Assembly: GCA_020053185.1 (NCBI GenBank)
Contig: JAGVNP010000150.1
Span: forward strand, 1-5,156
Reading direction: 5' to 3'
Source of the DNA: Deltaproteobacteria bacterium
Lineage (GTDB): Bacteria > Desulfobacterota > Desulfomonilia > UBA1062
Length of the DNA: 5,156 nucleotides
How positions within the stretch are numbered: position 1 is the first letter of the stretch; every line of letters starts with the position of its first letter. Shown here piece after piece: positions 1 to 5,156 of this stretch. Below the pieces are notes generated by a model, which was not told the origin of the DNA, searched no databases, and was given only the letters and a program-made list of their open reading frames with translations. The position numbers and the translations under genes are program-made.

Positions 1-2406
1 CTATAAGAACATCGGCTTGCCGGTAGTCATCATGCTCTCGGCCATCTTCTGCGTGTTCTCCGTTTTCCAGAGTTCGACAAATGTCTCTCTCTCGAGTGTC
101 TGGAGATATTCTTCGCTGACTAGCGTACCCTGTGGCACATCTCCACCTGACATGCAGTAGCAGATTTTTTTGGCGATGAACTCCATGTGCGGGGTGATGT
201 AGCCGCCATTCTTCATATTGAGCATCTCTGCCCAGATCATGCCATGTGCCTCTCTGCCAAATACCGGGATCTTTTTCTTTGCAGGTGGGGCATATCCGTC
301 ATCAACCATCTTGAGCACTTCTTTTTTGGCTTCGCCAATTAGGTTGTCTTTGTTCATGACGATTCTGTCTTTTGGCCCGATCATTCCATTTGCTCTTGCC
401 TCGGCAGCAGACTTGGTAACCTTAGCCTGTGCAACGAGCATGAATGCCTGCACAAAGAATCCGCCCAGATCGGTTATTTTTGATATATCCGGCTTGTTTT
501 CAATGGTCTTTCTCCAGAGGTTGATCATACCGCCGCCGCCAGGAATAAGTCCTGCACCGATCTCTACCAGACCCATGAACAAATCAGTATGGGCAACAAT
601 CCTGTCTGCTGACAGACATACTTCACAGCCTCCGCCAAGGGCCATGCCGAATGGCGCAGCAACTACCGGGAAGTGAGAATAACGTGTTCCCATCATTCCT
701 GTGTGGGCATTTTTAATAAACTGGTCGATTTCAGAGAATTTTCCTGCTTTTGCAAGGCCGAGCATGTATGCAAGGTCTCCGCCTGCAGAAAATGCTCCAG
801 GCATGCCGCCTGCCTGATTTCCGATTACAAGGCCGACACCATTTTTATCAACATATTCTCCGGTTTCAGCCATGAAATCAACCATATCCTTATTGAGTGC
901 ATTCATCTTGGAATGGAATTCCAGACAGAAAACACCGTCGCCAATATCAATAAGTGAGCAGGAAGGAGAGGCTTTTACCTCTTTCTTCTCTTCCTTGAGC
1001 ATGGCAAGTTGAATTGCCTTGTCGCTTACTCTGACCGGCTTATAGCTCTCTGATGCAAAGTCATAGAACAGTCTTTTGCCTTTTTCTACCTTGTAGAAGG
1101 ATGTAGCGCCTTTTTTGAGCATCTTTTTTACATTTTCAGGCACCTTGAGTCCTTCTTTTTCCATCTTTGCCACGGACTCTTTCACTCCGATTGCATCCCA
1201 TGTCTCGAATGGGCCCATTTCCCAGTTGTAGCCCCATTTCATGGCATTATCGATCTCGACAACAGTATCAGAGATCTCTGGGATACGGTTTGCAGAATAG
1301 ATGGCAGTATTTGCCATGACCTTCCATGCGAATTTGGCGCCCTTGTCTTCGCCGTACACAACAGCCTTGAGGCGGTCAGACAAAAATGCTGCTTTTTTCG
1401 CTGCAGTTAAGCAATCAAAAGAAGGTTTTTCAAAAGTCTCATATTCGCCGGTAGATGGATTAATGACCTTTTTGATCTTCTTCATCTCAGGCGTTCTTTC
1501 GGATTTATAGAATCCGGCCTTTGTCTTGTTGCCGAAAAGTTTTTTCTCGATCATGGTTCTAACGAACTGCGGAACCTGGAATACATCTCTTTCATCATCA
1601 GCTGTGCAGAGTTTGTAGGTGTTGTCAGAGACATGCACCATGGTGTCAAGTCCGACCAGGTCGCTGGTTGCATAGATAGCTGTCTTTGGTCTTCCCATTG
1701 GAGCGCCAAAGAGTGCATCAGCTTCAGGAATGGTAAGACCGTCAGCCAGCATGACCTGCATGGTCTTGCAGATTCCATAGATACCGATGCGGTTTCCGAT
1801 GAAGTTTGGTGTGTCTTTTGCCCACACAATACCTTTTCCAAGTCTCTTCTCGCCGAACTCGCTGATCAGGTCCAGGATTTCCTTCTTTGTTTCTGCGCCT
1901 GGAATGATCTCGAGCAGATGCATGTAGCGCACCGGGTTGAAGAAATGGGTTCCAAGAAAATGCTCTTTGAAGCTCTTGCTTAAACCCTCAGACATTGACT
2001 GGAGCGGTATACCTGATGTGTTTGAAGAAATAATCATATCAGGTTTGCGTACGCCATCAATGCGTTTGAAGAGTTCCTGTTTGATTTTCAGGTTCTCTAC
2101 CACAACTTCAATAATCCAGTCGCAGTCAGCGAGTTTATTGAAGTCATCCTCTAAATTGCCGATCTTGATGAGTCCCAGATCGTCTTTGGAATACAGAAGA
2201 GGTGGTTTTGCCTTCTGCAGGGCTTCAAGCCCGGCAGCCACGATCCTGTTTCTGGCTTTAGGATCCTTTTTCTCCTCTTCCTTCAAGTCGAACGGCACAA
2301 TGTCTAACAGCAATACTTCGACACCTGTACCGGCAAGGAGAGCTGCTATTCCGCCGCCCATTATTCCAGAGCCGATAACCCCTACCTTTTTGATTCTCCT
2401 AACCAT
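1..2406 (-). CDS. 3-hydroxyacyl-CoA dehydrogenase / enoyl-CoA hydratase, bifunctional FadN-type protein
   Basis: This cytoplasmic enzyme should carry out two successive beta-oxidation steps: hydration of trans-2-enoyl-CoA, then NAD+-dependent oxidation of the 3-hydroxyacyl-CoA. The 801-residue protein opens with a Rossmann fold: GSGIMG at residues 12-17 and Asp35 after the second strand, which favours NAD+ over NADP+. The dehydrogenase His-Glu dyad is visible as His154 (GTHFFNP) and Glu166 (LLEII), 12 residues apart as in the family. Dehydrogenase C-terminal domains occupy about 200-440. A crotonase domain follows from about 483, with FSAGGDL (539-545) and both hydratase acids, Glu595 (GGGCE) and Glu615 (VEIGAG). 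Domain order and length match Bacillus FadN rather than E. coli FadB. The reading frame is open upstream to 2496, but I start it at 2406 because an AGGAGG lies just before that ATG, the Rossmann strand begins there, and the longer start falls in the likely -35 box. The stop is at 1-3. The family is certain; chain-length or substrate preference cannot be read. Confidence 0.95.
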   Translation of the reverse strand: MVRRIKKVGVIGSGIMGGGIAALLAGTGVEVLLLDIVPFDLKEEEKKDPKARNRIVAAGLEALQKAKPPLLYSKDDLGLIKIGNLEDDFNKLADCDWIIEVVVENLKIKQELFKRIDGVRKPDMIISSNTSGIPLQSMSEGLSKSFKEHFLGTHFFNPVRYMHLLEIIPGAETKKEILDLISEFGEKRLGKGIVWAKDTPNFIGNRIGIYGICKTMQVMLADGLTIPEADALFGAPMGRPKTAIYATSDLVGLDTMVHVSDNTYKLCTADDERDVFQVPQFVRTMIEKKLFGNKTKAGFYKSERTPEMKKIKKVINPSTGEYETFEKPSFDCLTAAKKAAFLSDRLKAVVYGEDKGAKFAWKVMANTAIYSANRIPEISDTVVEIDNAMKWGYNWEMGPFETWDAIGVKESVAKMEKEGLKVPENVKKMLKKGATSFYKVEKGKRLFYDFASESYKPVRVSDKAIQLAMLKEEKKEVKASPSCSLIDIGDGVFCLEFHSKMNALNKDMVDFMAETGEYVDKNGVGLVIGNQAGGMPGAFSAGGDLAYMLGLAKAGKFSEIDQFIKNAHTGMMGTRYSHFPVVAAPFGMALGGGCEVCLSADRIVAHTDLFMGLVEIGAGLIPGGGGMINLWRKTIENKPDISKITDLGGFFVQAFMLVAQAKVTKSAAEARANGMIGPKDRIVMNKDNLIGEAKKEVLKMVDDGYAPPAKKKIPVFGREAHGMIWAEMLNMKNGGYITPHMEFIAKKICYCMSGGDVPQGTLVSEEYLQTLERETFVELWKTENTQKMAESMMTTGKPMFL

Positions 2407-2410
2407 ATTG

Positions 2411-2416
2411 CCTCCT
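2411..2416 (-). promoter_or_regulatory. Ribosome binding site deciding the start of the dehydrogenase/hydratase gene
   Basis: On the minus strand this reads AGGAGG, a full Shine-Dalgarno core, followed by CAAT and then the ATG at 2406. The two upstream in-frame ATGs, at 2466 and 2496, have no comparable site. This supports the 801-residue protein over the 831-residue extended frame. Confidence 0.8.
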
Positions 2417-2467
2417 GTGTCTATTAATTTTGTCGCTGAAACATTGAAAACTGAATCATTATTCATA

Positions 2468-2496
2468 ATAATACGGAAAAGGGGTACCAAAAGCAA
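2468..2496 (-). promoter_or_regulatory. Candidate sigma70-type promoter for the dehydrogenase/hydratase gene
   Basis: Reading the minus strand, TTGCTT (2496-2491) is separated by 17 bases from TATTAT (2473-2468), which differs from the consensus -10 at one position. Transcription would begin near 2461, giving a leader of about 55 bases before the AGGAGG-preceded ATG. The -35 match is only TTG plus partial, so this is a pattern call by eye. A short AT-rich inverted repeat (2458-2469) overlaps the -10 box and likely start point. Confidence 0.45.
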
Positions 2497-2550
2497 GCGT
2501 ATTTTTCATTATTTTTCTTTCTATCGGCAGATTTTCCATCGTTTACTCGC

Positions 2551-2579
2551 TTGTGGGATCAGGACTCTTGTATTATAGT
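2551..2579 (+). promoter_or_regulatory. Candidate sigma70-type promoter for the gatCAB operon
   Basis: TTGTGG (2551-2556), a 17-base spacer and TATAGT (2574-2579) form a plausible promoter; the -10 differs from consensus at one position. Transcription would begin near 2586, about 40 bases before the gatC GTG. It is divergent from, and does not overlap, the candidate promoter of the left gene. The region is AT-rich, so chance matches are possible. Confidence 0.4.
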
Positions 2580-2614
2580 GCTTTTATTGATGATATATCG
2601 AATAAATCATAGTT

Positions 2615-2623
2615 AGGGAGAGG
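2615..2623 (+). promoter_or_regulatory. Ribosome binding site of gatC
   Basis: The purine run AGGGAGAGG ends four bases before the GTG at 2628; its AGGGAG part sits seven bases away. No ATG lies in frame at a suitable position, so this site fixes GTG as the start codon. Confidence 0.65.
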
Positions 2624-2627
2624 TTAG

Positions 2628-2915
2628 GTGAAGATCACATCCTCAGAAGTTGAGCATGTAGGAAAGCTTGCACGGATCAAACTCAGCGATGACGAGAAAA
2701 AAAGATTCTTAAGCGAGCTGAATGCTATCCTTGATTATATGGATATGCTCTCTTTGGTTGACACAAATAACATTGCTCCCACAACCCACACCCAGAACAT
2801 CATCAACGCGTTGCGGGAAGATAGGATAAAGCCCTCCCAGGATGTAGCTGATGCACTTTCCAATGCGCCCGAAGTAAAAGAAAGCACATTCAGGGTGCCA
2901 GGGGTGATTGAATAA
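2628..2915 (+). CDS. gatC: Aspartyl/glutamyl-tRNA(Asn/Gln) amidotransferase subunit C
   Basis: GatC is the small non-catalytic subunit of the GatCAB amidotransferase. It wraps around GatA, bridges it to GatB and stabilises the complex in the cytoplasm. The 95-residue product has the usual family length and pattern: an N-terminal helix with EVEHVGKLARIKLSDDE (about residues 7-23), the helix around LNAILDYMDMLSLVDT (31-46), then an APTTH segment near 50. The conserved tail, with LREDRIKPSQ and a closing FRVPGVIE, is also present. The start is GTG, with a good Shine-Dalgarno sequence upstream. It is the first gene of the gat operon. Its stop lies 218 bases before the gatA ATG, an unusually wide gap filled mostly by a palindromic element. 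The gene itself looks intact. Confidence 0.95.
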   Translation: MKITSSEVEHVGKLARIKLSDDEKKRFLSELNAILDYMDMLSLVDTNNIAPTTHTQNIINALREDRIKPSQDVADALSNAPEVKESTFRVPGVIE

Positions 2916-2926
2916 AATGATGAATG

Positions 2927-3101
2927 TAACTACTCACGTAGTCAGGCTGAAGCTGTTTAGGCTGAAGGGATCAGAAGAGTGCGATTGCCGCGTTTTGGCG
3001 GAGAAACAGCAGACTCTCGCGCCAAACATGGTTTCAAAATGCGGCGTATTCCTGCTTTTCCTGACAGTCTTCAGTCTTCAGCCTATCTACCTGAGCTGTT
3101 A
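2927..3101. repeat. Imperfect palindromic element (MITE- or REP-like) between gatC and gatA
   Basis: The outer ends pair as an inverted repeat: TAAC (2927-2930) with GTTA (3098-3101), CTCA (2933-2936) with TGAG (3092-3095), GTAG (2938-2941) with CTAC (3087-3090), and AGGCTGAAG (2944-2952) with CTTCAGCCT (3076-3084), all in one register. AGGCTGAAG recurs at 2959-2967, and the right arm has GTCTTCA twice in tandem (3067-3080). Nested inside are GCCGCGTTTTG (2987-2997) against CAAAATGCGGC (3035-3045), with one G-U pair, and a core hairpin TTTGGCGGAGA (2994-3004) against 3015-3026 with one bulged base and a 10-base loop (3005-3014). The two inner stems share bases and may be alternatives. No transposase and no clear target-site duplication are seen. 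It could be a non-autonomous transposon relic, a dispersed repeat, or an RNA structure in the gat transcript. A 64-codon open frame crosses it but looks incidental. Confidence 0.7.
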
Positions 3102-3133
3102 ATTTTGAGTTAGATGGGCAGAATTAATAAATT

Positions 3134-4561
3134 ATGAAAATAGAAGATCTGAAAAAGAGTTTTAGAGAGAAAAGTCTAAGTCCAATTACGATCACAGAAG
3201 ATCTGTTGGAAAAAATAAAAAAAGATGACCTCAATGCATATGTCACGATAGATGTAAAAGGTGCGATTGCTGCTGCAGAAGCGGCAGAGGAATCTTTTAA
3301 AAAAGGTAAAGAGTCGCCCCTTACCGGTATTCCTATTGCAATAAAAGATAATATCTGTACCAAAGGGATAAAAACAACCTGCGCATCAAATATATTATCG
3401 AATTTTATTCCCACGTACGATGCCCATGTGGTGGAAAAACTAAGGGCAGCAGGTGCAGTTATCCTAGGCAAGGCCAATATGGATGAGTTTGCAATGGGTT
3501 CGACCACTACCACGAGCAATATTGGGCCTACTAAAAACCCATGGGACAAGACAAAAACACCTGGCGGATCGAGCGGAGGATCTGCTGCAGCAGTTGCAGG
3601 AGGATTGTGCGTGGCGTCCATGGGTTCAGATACCGGTGGTTCTATAAGACAGCCTGCAAGTTTTTGCGGTATTACCGGACTGAAACCCACATATGGTTCT
3701 GTTTCTCGGTATGGTCTTGTTGCATTTGCCTCATCCCTGGATCAGATCGGACCAATGGCAAGAACTGCAAAGGATGTTGCCACCATCTATGACGTGATAA
3801 AAGGACATGATAAGCAGGATTCTACCAGTGTCAATATGGCATATTCGCCAACACCACCTAAAGCCCTTGATATGAAGGGAATAAAGATCGGCGTGCCAAG
3901 GGAATTTTTTGGCGAAGGTTTGAATCCTGAAATAGAAAAGGCAGTTCGCGATGGTACTGCATCTTTTAAAGAACTCGGGGCAACAATTGTTGATATCGAT
4001 CTTCCTCACATACGCTACGGGGTTGCAGTGTATTATATTATCGCAACGGCTGAGGCCAGCTCAAATCTGGCACGGTATGACGGCGTCAGATACGGTCTGA
4101 GAACCGGTGGAGCGGAAGATCTCATCAATATGTATATGGAGACGCGGGCAGCAGGATTTAATGCAGAAGTGAAGAGACGGATCATGCTGGGCACCTATGC
4201 GCTCTCTGCCGGCTACTATGACCAGTACTACAAAAAAGCATCCCAGGTAAGAACACTAATCATTCGGGATTTTAATGAAGCATTTAAAAAGTGTGACATG
4301 ATTGCAGGTCCTACCACACCAACACCTGCATTCGGTTTGACTGAGATGCTGGATGATCCTTTAAGTATTTATCTTCTGGATATCTATACCATACCGGCAA
4401 ATCTTACAGGACTTCCAGGATTGAGTATTCCTTGCGGATTTACAGGCAAAAAGCTTCCCATCGGCTTGCAGCTCATGGCACCTGCATTCAAAGAAGATAT
4501 GCTTTTGCGTGCAGGAATCTCATTTCAGGATCACACAACATTTCATGAGGCAAGACCATGA
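3134..4561 (+). CDS. gatA: Aspartyl/glutamyl-tRNA(Asn/Gln) amidotransferase subunit A (glutaminase)
   Basis: GatA hydrolyses glutamine and passes the ammonia through a channel to GatB, where it amidates Glu-tRNA(Gln) or Asp-tRNA(Asn). The 475-residue protein is a complete amidase-signature enzyme. The Ser-cisSer-Lys triad is visible: Lys71 in GIPIAIKDN, Ser146 in the GGSSGGS loop, and nucleophile Ser170 in GSDTGGSIRQP. The spacings of 75 and 24 residues equal those of Staphylococcus aureus GatA (Lys79, Ser154, Ser178). GatA-specific features include GLKPTYGSVSRYGL (182-195), DQIGPMARTAKD (203-214), the LSAGYYDQYY stretch (357-366) and AGPTTPTPAF (391-400). Length is near the family norm of about 485. 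The ATG at 3134 gives the expected N-terminus, but no Shine-Dalgarno motif lies at normal distance; the nearest purine run, GATGGGCAG, ends about 12 bases upstream. The gene follows the palindromic element and overlaps gatB by ATGA. Confidence 0.97.
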   Translation: MKIEDLKKSFREKSLSPITITEDLLEKIKKDDLNAYVTIDVKGAIAAAEAAEESFKKGKESPLTGIPIAIKDNICTKGIKTTCASNILSNFIPTYDAHVVEKLRAAGAVILGKANMDEFAMGSTTTTSNIGPTKNPWDKTKTPGGSSGGSAAAVAGGLCVASMGSDTGGSIRQPASFCGITGLKPTYGSVSRYGLVAFASSLDQIGPMARTAKDVATIYDVIKGHDKQDSTSVNMAYSPTPPKALDMKGIKIGVPREFFGEGLNPEIEKAVRDGTASFKELGATIVDIDLPHIRYGVAVYYIIATAEASSNLARYDGVRYGLRTGGAEDLINMYMETRAAGFNAEVKRRIMLGTYALSAGYYDQYYKKASQVRTLIIRDFNEAFKKCDMIAGPTTPTPAFGLTEMLDDPLSIYLLDIYTIPANLTGLPGLSIPCGFTGKKLPIGLQLMAPAFKEDMLLRAGISFQDHTTFHEARP

Positions 4562-5156
4562 AAGAATATGAGGCCGTCATAGGTCTTGAGGTGCATAGCC
4601 AGCTACTCACTGAAAGCAAGGTTTTCTGCGGCTGCTCTACGCGATCTGGCCAAACACCAAATATCAACACCTGTCCGGTCTGTATTGGTATGCCGGGAGT
4701 GCTTCCTGTATTAAATAAAAAGGTAGTGGATTTCGGGATAAAGCTCGGTCTTGCAACCAATTGTAAGATCGCAAAGACAAACATATTTGCAAGGAAGAAT
4801 TATTTTTATCCTGATCTTCCAAAAGGATACCAGATTACGCAGTATGAGAATCCTCTTTGTGAACATGGGTATCTGGACATTGATATAAATGGAGGATCAA
4901 AGCGTATCGGCATTACCCGTATCCATATGGAGGAAGATGCAGGCAAGTCAATACACGAAGGCAAAAGCAGCCTCATTGACTTTAATAGATCCGGTGTGCC
5001 GCTTCTCGAAATTGTGTCTGAGCCTGATATCAGGAATACAGAAGAGGCAGTCTCTTATCTGAAGGAACTGCTGCAGGTTTTGATGTATCTTGAGATCTGC
5101 GATGGAAACATGGAAGAAGGATCTTTTCGATGCGATGCAAATATCTCGGTGCGGTC
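4558..5156 (+). CDS. gatB: Aspartyl/glutamyl-tRNA(Asn/Gln) amidotransferase subunit B, 3'-truncated by window end
   Basis: GatB binds the misacylated tRNA, activates its Glu or Asp side chain with ATP, and completes amidation with ammonia from GatA. Only the first 199 codons are present; the frame is open to the right edge. The protein starts MKEYEAVIGLEVHSQL, a typical GatB N-terminus. Glu11, His13, Glu125 and Glu126 (HMEEDAG) sit one residue off the numbering I recall for the S. aureus metal and ATP site. A CxC-x12-CxxC cluster (Cys24, Cys26, Cys39, Cys42) fits the zinc site found in many bacterial GatBs. Further signatures are RKNYFYPDLPKGYQITQYE (79-97), GVPLLEIVSEPDI and GNMEEGSFRCDANISVR at the cut end. 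The start codon overlaps the gatA stop as ATGA, and a GAGG (4547-4550) inside gatA lies seven bases upstream, suggesting coupled translation. The missing part would hold the rest of the cradle domain and the C-terminal helical and YqeY-like domains. Confidence 0.96.
   Translation, partial: MKEYEAVIGLEVHSQLLTESKVFCGCSTRSGQTPNINTCPVCIGMPGVLPVLNKKVVDFGIKLGLATNCKIAKTNIFARKNYFYPDLPKGYQITQYENPLCEHGYLDIDINGGSKRIGITRIHMEEDAGKSIHEGKSSLIDFNRSGVPLLEIVSEPDIRNTEEAVSYLKELLQVLMYLEICDGNMEEGSFRCDANISVR

Noticed and set aside
2407..2496. 30-residue N-terminal extension of the dehydrogenase/hydratase protein
   Set aside because: The extension precedes the Rossmann strand, lacks a ribosome binding site, and its start falls in the predicted -35 box; the AGGAGG-preceded ATG at 2406 is far better.
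1937..2578. 213-codon plus-strand open frame antisense to the dehydrogenase domain
   Set aside because: It is the complement of a clearly conserved coding region, with low-complexity Ser/Pro/Ile-rich composition and no domain. The same holds for the plus-strand frames at 218-676, 673-957, 1301-1510 and 1633-1983.
2584..2605. Small hairpin in the gatC leader (TTATTGAT with ATCGAATAA)
   Set aside because: Nearly all pairs are A-T with a bulge and a 5-base loop, so it would be unstable, and there is no terminator-like U tract or known leader motif.
2908..3102. 64-codon plus-strand open frame between gatC and gatA
   Set aside because: It starts inside the end of gatC, lies almost wholly within the palindromic element, lacks a convincing ribosome binding site and resembles no family I know. 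It is most likely an accidental reading of the repeat. If the same peptide occurs as hypothetical proteins elsewhere, that would mark copies of the element.
3124..3690. 188-codon minus-strand open frame antisense to gatA
   Set aside because: It overlaps the strongly conserved amidase-signature region of gatA and shows no recognisable family; the minus-strand frames at 3731-4009 and 4488-4784 are likewise shadows of gatA and gatB.

Overview
The window is bacterial chromosomal DNA of moderate GC content with two divergent blocks. The left block (minus strand, 1-2406) is a complete gene for a two-domain beta-oxidation enzyme. Its 3-hydroxyacyl-CoA dehydrogenase half comes first and its enoyl-CoA hydratase half second, the FadN-type order and the reverse of E. 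coli FadB. The right block (plus strand, 2628 to the right edge) is a gatC-gatA-gatB operon for the tRNA-dependent amidotransferase that makes Gln-tRNA(Gln) and/or Asn-tRNA(Asn); gatB is cut by the window end. The gene content fits an anaerobic, fatty- or aromatic-acid-degrading bacterium, perhaps a Desulfobacterota- or Nitrospirota-like lineage. That placement is a guess from general impression, not from a marker gene.

Region by region: 1-2406 is the dehydrogenase/hydratase gene, read leftwards, with its stop codon at the very left edge. 2407-2627 is a divergent intergenic region holding a strong ribosome binding site for the left gene and one candidate sigma70-type promoter for each direction. 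2628-2915 is gatC, with a GTG start. 2916-3133 is an unusually long gap inside the gat operon, almost filled by an imperfect palindromic element (about 2927-3101) with matching outer ends and a nested hairpin core. 3134-4561 is gatA. From 4558 gatB begins, overlapping gatA by ATGA.

The Gat proteins form one heterotrimer. GatB activates the glutamate or aspartate carried on the misacylated tRNA, GatA releases ammonia from glutamine, and GatC holds the two together. The beta-oxidation protein is functionally unrelated; usual partners such as thiolase and acyl-CoA dehydrogenase, if present, would lie beyond the left edge. The genes themselves are ordinary and look intact. The one real oddity is the palindromic element splitting gatC from gatA, with gatA lacking a well-placed ribosome binding site just after it. 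I see no tRNA, rRNA, CRISPR array, transposase or defence system.
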